A stretch of 64,000 nucleotides of DNA, from positions 30,205,070 to 30,269,069 of the forward strand of contig NC_080050.1 in NCBI RefSeq assembly GCF_026212465.1, read 5' to 3'. This document shows, in pieces, positions 25,701 to 38,760 of the stretch. Within the stretch, counting starts at the first letter, position 1. Every line of letters starts with the position of its first letter. A program made the position numbers and the translations under genes. The notes beneath the pieces are model-generated. The model searched no databases, was not told where the DNA came from, and saw only the letters and a list, made by a program, of their open reading frames with translations. The DNA comes from Amaranthus tricolor (Eukaryota; Streptophyta; Magnoliopsida; Caryophyllales; Amaranthaceae).

Positions 25701-28700
25701 TTCATCTAAGCACTTGCATCTTCGCTACATTAATTTTTCTACAACGATCTTTCGTAAAAGCCTAAAATTCTCAAACATTGTGGTTGTACAATAAAATGTA
25801 CCCTTTACCCTTAAACTTTAAGTACTCTACAACGATCATAATCATCTAAGCTTTCGCTTTCTGTTTTTGCCACCTATATTTAATCCTATGGGTCACATCT
25901 TCGTGAATAACTCCACTACTTTGGAAGACTGACCCAGGGTATTTGAAACATGCGCTTGATGCAATATCTTTTCTTCCAACTTTATGGTGCCTCTACTTAT
26001 ATCAATTCTGCTTAAATGACACTTGACGTGATCCGTCGTACTCCTGCTTTTTTTCCCTTGAGGCTCTAACTCTTGTCTCCATTTGTCTAACTTAGCATTT
26101 GCCATCTTTTCTTATATTTACTAAAACAATGTGTCAACAACAAAGCACTTATTGGAACGATAGTTATCTCATGCAAGACCTCTGATAAAAGAAAAGTGCT
26201 TAGGCATGGTTTTGATTAGGAAATTTTCTGTTGTCCTTCCACATGTTCTAAAAATTCTCTTCACTTTTTGGTATATATTTTGCACTATATTATTGTAATT
26301 CCTTAGGAGCATTCTTCTTTTCCATTGCCCACCAAAATACTTCTCTTGGTATCTTATCATATGCTTTTTCAAGTCAATAAAAACACGTTCAAATCTTTAT
26401 TTTTATCCCCATAGTACTCCAACATTTGTCTCATCATATGAATTGCTTCCATTGTTGACCTCCCTAGCACAAGTCCAAATTGATTCTTTCATGAAAAGTC
26501 GTGAGTGGAGATCTCTTTCTCTAACCACATGCTTTCATTTGAAATTTGACAGGATGAAACAACTTTAATCTGGCTGTCTAGTGGCCGTGAGAAAAGCATA
26601 AAGCTATCGTGTGTGTCTAGAATCATCCCTGGACAAAGAACGGTGAATTTTTCTTTGTTATTCTCACTTGTATATTACTTTTATACTTGGGCGTTTTATT
26701 GCTAACATGAATGATTAAGAATGAGATTATTTCCACTGAATATGCTGTCCGCTATCCAGGCTGTTTTCAGAAGGTATTTGCGCCCGGACAAGGATTATTT
26801 ATCATTTTCCTTAATATACAACTATGGAAAACGGTCTCTTGATCTGGTTGGTGACGATTTTTTTGTTCTTGTCATGGTGATTAGTATTCATATTTGTCTA
26901 GAATTTGAATTATATGCCCCTTTAACCCTAGATCTGCAAGGAGAAAGTTGAGGCTGAGGTGTGGATTGCTGGTCTAACAGCACTCATATCTGCGGGAAAA
27001 GGTGGACGCTCAAAAATAGATGGATGGAACGAGGAAGGGTTTTCCTTTCAGGTAAGGCTTGCAACCGGACTTTATCATGTTCTTGAAAATTTGGTTGCTC
27101 TATACTTTCCAGCCCGTCTTGTATGAGACCGTTTCACGGTGAGACGACCTCAAAGTAAGAAGCCCGTAAGCTAAAAGTTTCTATTATTGGGCTATTTAAC
27201 CCAAGTATGAGGCATGTCTCACGGTGAGACCGTCTCATACAAGAATTTGTGTTTACTTTTTAACTGTTTCTACTTTCTACTGCTGAAGAAAATAATCTAC
27301 TTTTTTTTGGATGATTTTGCAGGACAATAAAGATCTGATATCGACTAGTCCTAGTGATAGCTCTCTTACCCTTACAAGATATCTTAGCTCCCCAGAGGAT
27401 TCTCTTAGTTTACATGGTGGTTTGTCTCCTAAACAAAACCAGTTTGTCAACTTCATGTCGTCTGAAAAATCTCATGTAGCTTCAGAGAACACAATTATGC
27501 AAGCAAAAGGATCAGCTTCAGATGTTTTTCGGGTTAGTGTTTCAAGTGCACCTAGCACTTCTAGTCATGGATCTGCAGGCGATGATTGTGATGCTCTTGG
27601 TGATGTGTACATTTGGGGTGAGGTTATATGTGATAATGCTCCCAAAGCTGGAGCCGATAAAAGTATGCATTCCGTTAGCACTAGAGCAGATGTTCTTCTT
27701 CCCAAGCCATTAGAGTCTAATGTAGTTCTAGACGTACACCTCATAGCTTGTGGTGTTCGGCATGCTTCTCTTGTCACACGGCAAGGTGAGGTCTTCACTT
27801 GGGGTGAGGAATCTGGAGGTAGGCTTGGTCATGGAGTGGGAACGGATGTTCTTCAACCTCGTCTAGTTGAATCATTAGTTGCTTTTAATGTTGATTTTGT
27901 TGCGTGTGGTGAATTCCATAGTTGCGCTGTAACAATATCCGGTGAACTGTACACATGGGGTGATGGTACTCATAATGCAGGGCTCCTCGGTCATGGAACT
28001 GAAGTGAGTCATTGGATACCGAAAAGAATTGCTGGACCTCTTGAAGGACTCCAAGTGGCTTCCGTAGCTTGTGGTCCATGGCACACGGCTTTAATAACGT
28101 CGAGTGGGCAGCTCTTCACATTTGGTGACGGGACATTTGGTGTCCTGGGCCATGGAGACCGTGAAAATGTTCCTTATCCAAGGGAGGTGGAATCTCTATC
28201 TGGTTTGAAAACAATCGCTGTTGCTTGTGGTGTGTGGCATACTGCAGCTGTGGTTGATGTTATCGCACCTCAATCCAATTCTAACATTTCATCAGGAAAA
28301 TTGTTCACGTGGGGCGATGGAGATAAAAATCGTCTTGGTCAAGGTGACAAAGAACCTCGTTTAAAACCAACTTGTGTGCCATCACTTATTGAACATAATT
28401 TTCATAAGGTTGCTTGTGGGCATAGTTTAACCGTTGGTTTGACTACCTTGGGTCATGTTTTTACAATGGGAAGTACAGTTTACGGCCAACTTGGGAATCT
28501 TTTTTCTGATGGGAAGCTACCTTGTTTGGTTGAAGATAGACTTGGTGGTGAAACCGTTGAAGAGATTTCTTGTGGTGCTTATCACGTTTCCGTTTTAACT
28601 TCCAGGAACGAGGTTTATACTTGGGGAAAGGGTGCAAACGGGAGGCTAGGTCATGGTGACATAGAGGACCGAAAAATTCCAACCTTGGTTGAGGCCTTAA

Positions 28701-31694
28701 AGGATAGACATGTTAAATATATCACTTGTGGTTCGACTTACTCGGCCGCTATATGTCTTCACAAATGGGTATCCGGTGCTGAGCAGTCTCAGTGCTCATC
28801 TTGTAGGCAGGCTTTTGGATTTACTCGAAAGAGGCACAACTGCTACAATTGTGGACTTGTACACTGTCATTCGTGTAGTTCAAAGAAAGCGTTTAGGGCG
28901 GCTCTTGCTCCTAATCCCGGAAAACCTTATCGTGTATGTGATTCTTGTTTTACCAAACTCAGTAAAGTTTCGGAAGGTGGAAGCAATAGAGGGAGAAGTT
29001 CCGGTCCTCGGCTTTCTGGTGAAAACAAAGACAGGTTAGATAAAGCAGAATTAAGATTATCAAAGGCGATGCTACCTTCGAATATGGACTTAATCAAGCA
29101 GTTGGATACTAAAGCTGCCAAGCAAGGAAGGAAAGCCGAGACATTCTCGCTAATACAAGCTTCCCAAACACCGTCCTTGTTACAGCTGAAAGATGTCGTT
29201 TTATCCGGAAATGTTGATATAAAGCAAACACTACCGAGACCAGTTGCCTCTACAACTTCCATTTCCCGACCCGTGTCGCCTTTCTCTCGTAAACCAAGTC
29301 CTCCCCGTTCAGCGACCCCAGTTCCGACGACTTCTGGCTTGTCTTTCTCCAAGAGTGTTGCTGATAGTTTGAAGAAGACTAATGAACTCCTGAATCAAGA
29401 AGTTATTAAATTGCGTGCGCAGGTATTCACATATCTCACTTATGTGTGTTCTTGTAGTCTTTCGATATTACGTTTCGTTTAATCAGTCTTGTATCTGGTA
29501 AGGTCGAGAGCTTGCAACAACGAAGTGAAATCCAAGAGTTAGAGCTTCAGAAATCGATTAAGAAAACACAGGAAGCTATGGCACTTGCTACAGAAGAGTC
29601 TGCCAAAACTAAAGCTGCGAAAGAAGTAATAAAATCGCTTACTGCACAGGTATTTTCTGAAACTAATTACAATATTTGCTTTCATTTTACTCGAGCTCCT
29701 GGTTTGGTACTTGTACAGTACATCAATTGCAAATTTTTGCTGTTTCCTTTCGCTTATTGCCCGAGTTTGTGATTTTTGATGCGGATGCTAGCTTTCAATC
29801 AACTTTGTGCGATTTAGATCATGAACATATTTCTTCTCTTTTATGCATTGCTCTGTGCCCGCTCCTTTACCCCAATGCAGATGTATGACTCTTACCCTCG
29901 TTCGTGATAACTAAGAGGTTGTTTCCGATTGACCCTTGGTATACATGACTTAATGAGCCATTTTGCTATAGTATGTCATAATCAGTGACGGATCTAGGAA
30001 AAAAAGTGACGTCAAAAATAAGTAAATAAGTAAAACACACTTCATGATACACTAACCAATTCATCTAAGGTATATTTGCATATACTAGATTTTATTTTGA
30101 ATTTAATCTGACCTCAATGACTACTCACTGGATCCGTCATGGTTTTAATCCGAAACCAAAAATGAAAGAATTATAAATCTTTGGCCTCATTGAATTAAGA
30201 GACAATTTTGTTTTTGAATGTCTCCCTACCAAATGGTTATTTACCTTCGAAAAAAATCCTTCATAAGGTAGGCATTATATTTGTGGCAGTTTAATTTTCC
30301 CCTTTAATTATGATGTCGTAGCAAACCCTTCTTGGGTTCTATAACAAATGTTTATCTTTTTCTGATTCAGCTCAAAGATATGGCTGAGAGGTTACCGCCT
30401 GGGGCTTATGATCCGGAGATTCTAAAGATACCGCAAATTCCAAATGGCTTGGAGCCAAATGGTATTCGCTTTGCTGATGCCAGTGGAGAGCATGGTTTGA
30501 AACCCGATCCTGTCAATGGTTCAAATGTCACCGCATCAACTGGAATTGGTTCTTCGATGACAAATGGAATCCAAGGACCTCTACAATCTCCGAGGGAATC
30601 ATATATGCACAATGAAAGCACTTACCAGCAGAATGAAGGCTTTGCGTCCTCGAAGTTTAGAGACGATCAACTTCCTACGAAATTTTCGAATACCGCAGGA
30701 GGTCTTCAGACTTGCAGCAGTAATGTTTCCGGGGTATCTGACGCTCGAATTTCTGCATCATCTCAAGATGGTCATAATAGTATCAGGTCGAAAAGTCCCG
30801 TGCCTGCAGTAGGTAATAATAATAGTCAAGTAGAAGCCGAATGGATTGAACAGTATGAACCTGGTGTCTATATCACTCTGGTTGCCCTTCGAGATGGAAC
30901 TAGAGATCTTAAACGCGTGCGCTTCAGGTAAAACTTCCTGACTTCTGCATTATAATTTTGCTTCATCTTTTGTATATAGCCTTTAGTAGGTATGATTTAT
31001 CGACTCCCTGTTTGACGTAGTAGTTCAAGTTGCTATTATCGGTTTGATGAGGCTAATACACTATAGAAAAAATATTATTGTTCGGTAAAATGGCAGTTTG
31101 GATAGCGCAGTGTCACATGATTCGCTAATTTCTCTGCGAATCGCGATCTAAAAAACGAATTCTGGTCAATTATGGGCTATTTTTGGTCCATTTTGAGCGA
31201 ATCGAGACATGCGAATTAACTAGCGAATCATGTGACACTGGGATAGCGTTTGGTGGTACAAGTAGCTGTTTTCAAAATGTTACAAATTGTAGCGTTCTAA
31301 AATCAAAATAATATTCCAACTTCTACCATAACCGCTACTAATAGGTTAATTAGACAATTAAATATGTAACAGCTACCAACAATTAACAACTATTTGGACC
31401 GCCAACAACTCGCTCCCCTCACAATTACCGTACGCCACCCTAAATACGTTTTGAAGAAGGTATGATGTATGAACCATCTTTACACAACCGTTTATAACCA
31501 TCCATTCTCAATAATGCAGCCGAAGACGATTTGGGGAGCACCAAGCGGAAACATGGTGGTCAGAGAATCGGGAAAAGGTGTACGAAAGGTACAATGTTCG
31601 TGGGTCCGACAAGTCATCTGTATCAGGACAAACTGCAAGAAGATCGGAAGGAGCGATGTCTCCTGCATCGTCGTATCTTAGCAGAGGACCATAG
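22786..31694 (+). CDS. PH, RCC1 and FYVE domain protein with C-terminal BRX (PRAF family)
   Basis: Nine exons, all GT-AG and in phase: 22786-22833, 24278-24364, 26553-26642, 26760-26846, 26932-27051, 27323-29422, 29503-29649, 30371-30927, 31520-31694, giving 1136 aa. A PH-like domain (about 15-130, '[21 protein letters not shown]') binds phosphoinositides in this family. RCC1 repeats follow (about 238-622, 'CGxxHTAxxxxxGxxxxWG' type), then a FYVE zinc finger (about 625-690, '[21 protein letters not shown]', plant-variant basic motif). A coiled coil spans about 825-900, and a BRX domain about 1050-1110 ('[23 protein letters not shown]') is split across the last intron. PRAFs associate with membranes through phosphoinositides, and relatives act in cell polarity. 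Length and order are as expected for the family (about 1100 aa), so the gene looks intact. An out-of-frame ATG lies 5 bp upstream of the start. Confidence 0.95.
25390..26515 (-). mobile_element. Degenerate LINE reverse-transcriptase fragment (antisense in PRAF intron 2)
   Basis: The minus strand encodes broken pieces of a plant LINE RT. At 26515-26169 it reads '[15 protein letters not shown]', then '[20 protein letters not shown]', with a stop just before 'LEKAYD', and an '[10 protein letters not shown]' relic. At 26105-25893 it reads '[27 protein letters not shown]', the downstream region of the same domain. The FxDD-type catalytic segment is missing between them and frames are disrupted, so it is a long-dead fragment. 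It lies wholly in the intron. Confidence 0.8.
27113..27254. mobile_element. Short inverted-end repeat ('gagaccgtctcatacaag' family) in PRAF intron 5
   Basis: About 140 bp, starting 'cccgtcttgtatgagaccg' and ending with the inverse 'cggtgagaccgtctcatac' plus 'aagaatttgt'. The interior 'gggctatttaacccaagtat' is shared with the copy at 57190-57334. Length and inverted ends indicate a small MITE family dispersed in this genome. Confidence 0.7.
31108..31240. mobile_element. hAT-type MITE with exact 8-bp target duplication (PRAF intron 8)
   Basis: A 133-bp element with inverted ends: 'cagtgtcacatgattcgcta' (31108-31127) and its exact inverse (31221-31240). The flanking octamers 'ggatagcg' at 31100-31107 and 31241-31248 are identical. 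TIRs starting CAG and an 8-bp duplication define the hAT superfamily. It cannot encode a transposase. Near-perfect TIRs and TSD suggest a fairly recent insertion. Confidence 0.92.
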
Positions 31695-33517
31695 CCCATA
31701 GGTAGTTGGCGAGCGTGTAATTATCGGGAAGGCATTCGATATGAAGTGAATAGATGAAGTAATCAGATTGAAGTGCCCCATGGTTTGGAATTTTTGTATA
31801 CATTACACTTCAATTAGCCATTCAGGGGTTAAAGAAAGCAACACCTTTTGACCCGTTCTTTGTCATTCTAGTTTTAGTGTATATAAAATTATTAATTATT
31901 CACCAGAATATATTGGTAAGTATGATTAATGATTGTAGTTAATTTACATCCACTTTCTTTTTATATGATCCATATTTCTTTAATTTTTGTGGGGAGTTTT
32001 TCCTACTTATTTCTCTCCCACAAAACTCCCTCCTTACAAGGATCTTTTTTTTGTGGGCTAAATTTACCAATTGCCTTATTTAGTTAATCACTATAATAAA
32101 TTAATCAGGAAGCCTTGTATGACACCGTCTCACCGTCAGACGGTCTTAATTAAGAATTTATTTAAATTAATTAAAATATAATCATTATATTTTAATATTA
32201 CTTTTTATTATTTTTTGTGATAGCTAATTAATGATTATTTTGAGGGTAGGCTTGAAATTCATACAGGCACGAGAGGAAGATAAAAGTTGACTCTTTTTTA
32301 GCCAAATAATCATCCTATCGTATTTTCATGGTTAGAATATTAGTGGGCCCTATGTATTTAAAAGTTTTCATAATTTTTCTCTTCTATAAATAAGCACTTA
32401 TCACAAAAAGTTAACTTAAAAATAGAATTAAAAGGTGCAAAGTTTTTATTACCAATGGTAAAAAGTCAATAAAAGTAAAATTTTGGTAATTATTTTTACT
32501 GTTATTATAGTAGCTTTAATTTATGAAAGTCATGAGATACCTTACATCTATCTGGAACTATAGTGTTCAATCAAGTCATTGGGACAGTTTCGAGTCAAAT
32601 ATTTAGGATCGTTTTAAATTGAGTTTTATGTTCATGTTGGTTTTTATATAATTATTATTTTATTTTTTATGTCGGATTAAATCAAGTTTGATTATAAAAT
32701 CGGGTGAATCTCGAATCATCGGATCTATTTTGAATATCTTTAACCGAACCAACCTAGTCGGCAGTAGACACTTTTTCATCACTTGTTGAATTGTCAAATC
32801 GAAGACCGTTTGTTTCGGCAAGCCGCACATGTCTGGATAATAGTCTTAGACATTGCTGTTAGCATTCGTTTCTGTATAACACTGAAGTATGTTAGTCAAA
32901 AGAGTATCAGAAATTCTTAAATGCAACGGTAGGCTAATATAAGTAAATTTAGTGTGTTAAAAGTGATAATTTATAATACCAATATGTTATAAGGAAAATT
33001 TTGGAGTATAATCTGAATAGCGCATTGCTCTTTGTCCACTCTAAGAGAAATTTTGGAGTATAATCTGGGTATAGTAAAGTATGATTTGCCTCCTACCCTT
33101 TTCCCACTAGACCCTAACTTATACGAGATACTAAATTGCTGACTCTGACTCTAACAAAAATCTTGAATGTTAAAAGCATGAGATTGATACGACATGATAA
33201 TAATATATGGGCCCTACAATTTAGGTGTTAAAAATAGAGGTTAAGTCTTTAATACACAAGATGCACATTTTACATTTTTTTTGAAAGGAACCTATTTACC
33301 TAAATGTACATTTTACTTCAACTCACTAAATATACACACTAAAAAAAAGTTAAGACGTTAACATATGTACCGTAGAATTGACCTAAAAAATTTTAAATTC
33401 GACATAATATAAGAGTTAGGATTCTTCTCCTTGCATGTTTCTTTCCTAGTCATTTTCAAGATCAGCCTTGAGATTTTAAAGGCTAGGAATGAAAAATATA
33501 TTATGGACCTTAGGCCC

Positions 33518-33663
<146 letters not shown>

Positions 33664-35142
33664 CAGACTGATAAATACAAAATTTATAATGTCGAAAAAA
33701 CATACTCCTATTATACACCAATACATAATATAAATTCACACAACCGTGAGTTCAATAATTAGTAAAAGCAGTAAAAAAATTAGAAGTATTAATTACTAAC
33801 TAAAGTTTAATACTTGAACTCTATGTAATGCATTTTTTTTTATAAACGTGCATTTAATAATTAACAAACAAGGTATTTCAATTATCATTAATAGTACTTT
33901 AACTTGGTGATTAAGTTAACAACTAAGTTTCATAAGGCTTTAAATTTGATACATAAGAAGGTAATATTTGTCAAATTTTACTGTGAGTTTTGAACACAGG
34001 CACATCTTATGCTTACCCAGGGCTTGGCTATTTCACTTCTCACCCTCATATAAAACAAACTCATATTTTTCATTTTTTTCCTTTATTATTTTCAATCCAC
34101 TTTTATCTTTTCTTCCCCTTTTCAATTCTCAAAAATCACCCCATTAATTCAAAAAATAGCTAAATAGACAATAACTAAAATAACGATAATAACTTCTCTA
34201 AGCATTAGGCTAGAAAGTTGTCAATGCGAGTGAAGGTCACAATCTAAGACAGTAGCATGTTCCCTTGAAGAACCGACCATGTCCTTGGATAGATTATATA
34301 TATCACTATATATATGAATATTTGACGTGAGTTTGTAGCCTTTAGGGGTAACACAAAACTCAAAAATCTTTATGAAAAGAATACACGAACTTTTAACTAA
34401 AATATTTTTAAATAAATAAATAAGAATTTTAGCATAGAAGTTTTGTAATCAACTTTTGTAATAAATAAAAAAAAACTTTTCGTCCTCAAAATATGTTTCA
34501 CATTTTATTCATATGAGTCTATTATTTAAATTAAATAAGAAAATATCTTTGAACAAAAGAGGATAAAAAATATCTAATCTTTGCACACAAGTTTATTTTT
34601 ATTTTGCTCCTCTCACTAGATTTTTAATAGTAATTTATTATGCTAACTGTTTTCTTAAATTATTTGTTTCCACTTTTTTTTTTAAAAAAAATGAAAAAGA
34701 TGGCAATTAAGGGGTTATTTTTGTTTAATTTGGAGAAAAAGCTTTTTGAATAACTTTTCTATTTTTCATTTCTTTGTTTATAAATAAGGGATTTATGATA
34801 GAACATTTAAGTAATAAAAGTGTGTATTCATATCTTTGTAAGCATATGAAAAAAATTAATTGGTTCTTAATTTATTTTTAGCCATATTTATTTCACTTGT
34901 CTTGACTTGGATTCTCTTGGTTATCTAATTTTTACTAATTTAATTGATATTAACTATCAAAATAGATTTTTATTGATAGTAACTAATTTTTACTAATCAG
35001 AACTAATACATACCTTAATTGTTATTGATTTTTACTTACAGGGTTGCACTAATCAAAAATGTTTTTATGATTGTAACTGATTTTTGCTGATTGTAACTGA
35101 TTTCTGTTAATTAAAACTAACTATTATATTAATTAAAATTTA

Positions 35143-35589
35143 GGGATGTTCTATATGGTAAGCACCAACTATTGCAAAAGGCGAGTGGTAGCAATTCTTA
35201 AAAAATTTTCTACAAAATAGCACTCAACTATTGAAAAATTAACTACAGTAACATTATGGAGGTAAAAACGTTTAATTTCTGTTAAGTTTTAGTAAAAGTC
35301 ATATATACCCCTAATAAATCCCAAATGTAAAGCCCAACTTAACGGAAATTAAACTTAAAGGGAATATTACGGTTTTCCAAGAGTTGAGTGCTATTTTATG
35401 GAAAAAATTTGTAATTTTTAGAGGCATTTATGACTTTTACCAAATCTTAATGGAAATTAACCGTTTTTACCTTCATAATGTTACTGTAGTTAATTTTCCA
35501 AGAGTTAAGTGCTATTCTGTGGAAAAAATTTTAAAAATTGCCACCACTCACCTTTTGCCATAGTTGGTACTTGTCATATAGAATTTCCC
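35143..35589. mobile_element. MULE-type MITE with long TIRs and 9-bp target duplication
   Basis: A 447-bp element starting 'gggatgttctatatgg' and ending with the inverse-type 'catatagaatttccc'. Inverted arms of about 150-190 bp include 'actacagtaacattatg' and its inverse. The flanks carry an identical 9-mer 'taaaattta' at 35134-35142 and 35590-35598. Long TIRs plus a 9-bp duplication are diagnostic of Mutator-like elements. It has no transposase ORF. Confidence 0.9.
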
Positions 35590-35730
35590 TAAAATTTATT
35601 TTTACCAATTATTTATTTTTTAAGGTGAACTAAACAAGACCATTGTAATTCATCGTACTATCATCAACTAAAGACTTTATTTAATTTTCAAAAAAATTTA
35701 TTATTCATATATACATTTCTTATTAAAATA

Positions 35731-35995
35731 ATACTCTCTCCGTTCTTGTTTGATCTTCTTGTTTACTTTTTGCACAGTTTTCAAAGCAAATTTTAAACCT
35801 CAATATCTCTAAATACACATAATAAAAAATTATAAAAAATACATAATAAAAAAGTATACATTAAAACGAATCTAATGAGTTCTCACATGGATATATTTTA
35901 TCTTCTAAATATATGACAAAAATATTAATCAAATTTCTCTCTTTTTAAGGTGAAATATTTCAAATAGAAAAAAATATTAAACAACGAATGGATTA
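35731..35995. mobile_element. Stowaway-like MITE
   Basis: Left end 'tactctctccgttcttg', right end 'aacaacgaatggatta'. The interior 'taaacctcaatatctctaa' and 'acgaatctaatgag' are typical of the family seen at 3981 and 52364. The terminal match is imperfect. Confidence 0.6.
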
Positions 35996-36576
35996 CTAAA
36001 TATAAATATTTCTTATTTATTCATGGACATTAATTATCCTACGTTACTTTACATAGAAACTCTCCTTAGAAAAGAATTAGCCAACAAGTCGATCTAGGTC
36101 AGAAATCTAACTAAGCATCAGGGTACAAACTACAAACCAACAATTTCAGCAATTAATATATGCAAAAAAGTCAGAAAACACCTACATACATAATCCAAAT
36201 ATACGATCAAGATTCATCACACTCCCCCGTGTAATACTCCAAGTGCTTTACAGATGGATTATACCTAAACGAGTGATGAAAGGTACTAAGTATTACTATG
36301 ATGGCATTCGTAAATAATTGTTGGGTGGAGTTATAAATTTTAAAGATTATATGTCTGTTGAGAATAATATGATTTGAGTATACAATTAATATGTGCATTC
36401 ATATAAGTGATGCAATAGAATTTTGTGATTGATTAATGGGAGAATTAAGTTGATAGCTAAATATTTATGATTATGATGGTGATTAAAGCTTCATTAAATT
36501 CATGAAGTTATGAAGGTGATAGAGTGTGACTTAACTATGGAAGTTATGGGTCTTAATGAAGAAATGGAAAAGATGT

Positions 36577-37155
36577 GTTACTATGTTGGGTCGAGCAAAG
36601 CTGTTAGAATGAAGGCCACTCGACCGAGCGAGTTCCAAAGTGGGTCGAGCGAGCGGATAGAATGTATTCAGTAGCTTCCTGTGGCCCGCTCGACCAAGTC
36701 GTTCGACCGAGCGAACCTCTGCTTTGGTCGAGCGGACCTTCTGACATTCTTAGGATGCTGTTTTTGACTCTTCAAGTCCTTGGAGCTGTTTCATTGTTAT
36801 TAATTCATAACTTTAATGTATTGAATGTTGCTTAATGTGATCTCCTCTATAAATAGGGAGCTCATTTTTTCATCCAAACACATCAAACACAAACCCCTAA
36901 GCCTAAACACATAGCCTTTTGTTATTCTCTTATTCAATTGTAATACTTTGTTTGTAAGAGTAAGTTTTACTCCATTGAAATAATATAAACAAGAAACTAC
37001 ACATCATAGAGGATGTAGCCATCATTGGGTGAACCTCTTTAAATCATTGTGCCATTTTTTCATTTTAATTTCTTTCAAACATTGTTAAGTTCATTAAGTT
37101 TGTTATCGTTTATCAAGGTACTTTAAACCTTATCGATCTTAGCTCTCATTTCAGT
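36577..37155 (+). repeat. LTR-like block (probable solo or truncated copia LTR)
   Basis: The stretch contains a TATA-like 'ctataaatag' (36847-36856), a leader-like A/C-rich segment, 'attcaattgtaatactttg' and 'cattgggtgaacctcttt', the layout of a plant LTR promoter/R/U5. No primer-binding site or gag-pol follows. Upstream (about 36596-36732) is an unusually GC-rich patch with repeated 'tcgaccgagcga' motifs in both orientations. Ends are approximate and no target duplication was found. Confidence 0.4.
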
Positions 37156-37490
37156 GTCAATTCTATATACTAAACTATTAAATTTAAGTTTTATATTTTG
37201 AGATACCTACAATTTAATTTATATACTAGTTTCTTAATTATTCGGAGACATTTTGCTACTCTTTATTCCAAATTGTTTTTTACACATGCTAATAGAAGAC
37301 CATAATTCTCATATAAAATTAAGAACAAAATAGAAAAATCAAAATACCTATTTATATATTGTCATCAAACCAGCCCAACAACTAGAGCTAATTAAACGCA
37401 TAAGATGGGTAAATCAAGATCAATCAATATGATGGTATCAACACGATTGACGATACCATGACAGACCCATATAGGAAATAAATACTCTAA

Positions 37491-38044
37491 CGGCCCGTTT
37501 GGTTAATGGTAATGAAGTAATGGGAATGAAATATTGTAATGACAATAGTAATGAAGGAATGGATATGAGAATTGGTGATGAAGATTCTTTTGTTTAGTGT
37601 GCATGACTAAAGAATGGTAATGGAAGATAATATTCCATTGATTGCATTTGGTTGTTAGTAATAAAAAATGGTAATGACTCTTAGTTTCATTATTGTATAT
37701 TTGTATCTAAAAGCATTATTGTATCTAAATTATTTTATCTAATGATTCTTTTTTTAATAATAATATTTTTTTGGATAATTACATACATTACCTTTTTTTT
37801 CTTCATTATTTTTTTTCTTCAGCTCGAAACAACATTACCTTATTTTATTACCACAGTAATACTTCATTACCATTACAGCCTAATATCAGGTTGTTTGATG
37901 GTAATAAAAATGACCCTTTTTGGTAATTTCATTACCTTATTTTATTACCATCCATTACCATTGAAGGCATCCAAACAACCAAATTTTTTATTACTTAATT
38001 TTATTACCATTACCGCCCTCTAATACCATGTACCAAACGGGCCG
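37491..38044. mobile_element. Tourist-like (PIF/Harbinger) MITE with TAA target duplication
   Basis: 554 bp, beginning 'cggcccgtttggt' and ending with the inverse 'accaaacgggccg', flanked by TAA at 37488-37490 and 38045-38047. 'GGCCCGTTTGG'-like termini and a 3-bp TAA duplication are characteristic of Tourist elements. The interior is made of 'ggtaatgaa'/'ttcattacc' motifs in opposite orientations, so the whole element can fold back. The ORF at 37742-38023 is an artefact. Confidence 0.9.
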
Positions 38045-38401
38045 TAATTGTAAGAGACGTTTCTTGATTAGAGGAGTTCTAAATAAGGAGTTTATATAGT
38101 CGTATATTTTATTATTTAGACTATTCAATTTATATTTTCTCAGTTACCTAATACTTATATATTTTTTTTCACGTACTACAATGTATATTTGATATTAAAT
38201 ATTTTTATTTTGACTAGACAAAAAATTATAAAAATTGCGTATTAAAAAATTAGGTTCTAAGAAGAATAAGACAATATCCCATTTGACTATATTATTTGCT
38301 ATCCATTATTTGGAAGTTTTAAAATAAAATGAGAAATAAATAGTATTACTATTGAAATGCGGCGAGTATTATAAAATGGAGAAAGTATATGAAAAGAGGA
38401 A

Positions 38402-38760
38402 AATTCCACGTGGTGACTTCTGGGTTTTTTTTACTTTTCCACAATTATTTTTTTAATCCGTGTGGTGACTTTAAACTTTCAACTTTTCATGTGGTAGATA
38501 AAATGTTAAGTTTTTGGCTAAATTAAGTATTCAGTTGGACTAAATTTTGAAATATGTAGTGAATTAGGGTGATCAGGATGTTTGCTTTTTTTAAAAAAAT
38601 ATCATTACGTCGGGTAAAAATAGCGTAAACTTAACAAAAAAATTTCTTTTTTATCTACTACATGGAAAAATTCAAAGATCAAAATCAACACGTGGATTAA
38701 AAAAGATTTGCCTTCAATATAAAAAAGCCAAAAATTTAGAATTACCACGTGAAATTAAAA
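38402..38760. mobile_element. Foldback element with 'ccacgtgg' ends
   Basis: Left arm (about 38402-38515: 'attccacgtggtgac', 'aatccgtgtggtgac', 'catgtggtagataaaa') pairs with the inverse of the right arm (about 38645-38760: 'tttatctactacatgg', 'caacacgtggatt', 'attaccacgtgaaatt'). Arms are about 110-130 bp with mismatches. Probable MULE-like MITE; the target duplication is not clear. The termini contain CACGTG, the G-box core. Confidence 0.6.

Noticed and set aside
28927..29352. Minus-strand ORF of 141 codons within the large PRAF exon
   Set aside because: Antisense shadow of conserved coding sequence.
36207..36398. Minus-strand ORF ending 'SVKHLEYYTGECDES' as a possible exon or peptide gene
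   Set aside because: No signal peptide, no recognisable motif and no partner exon; not enough to call.
37742..38023. Hydrophobic 93-codon ORF
   Set aside because: It lies entirely inside the Tourist-like MITE and reads its AT-rich filler.
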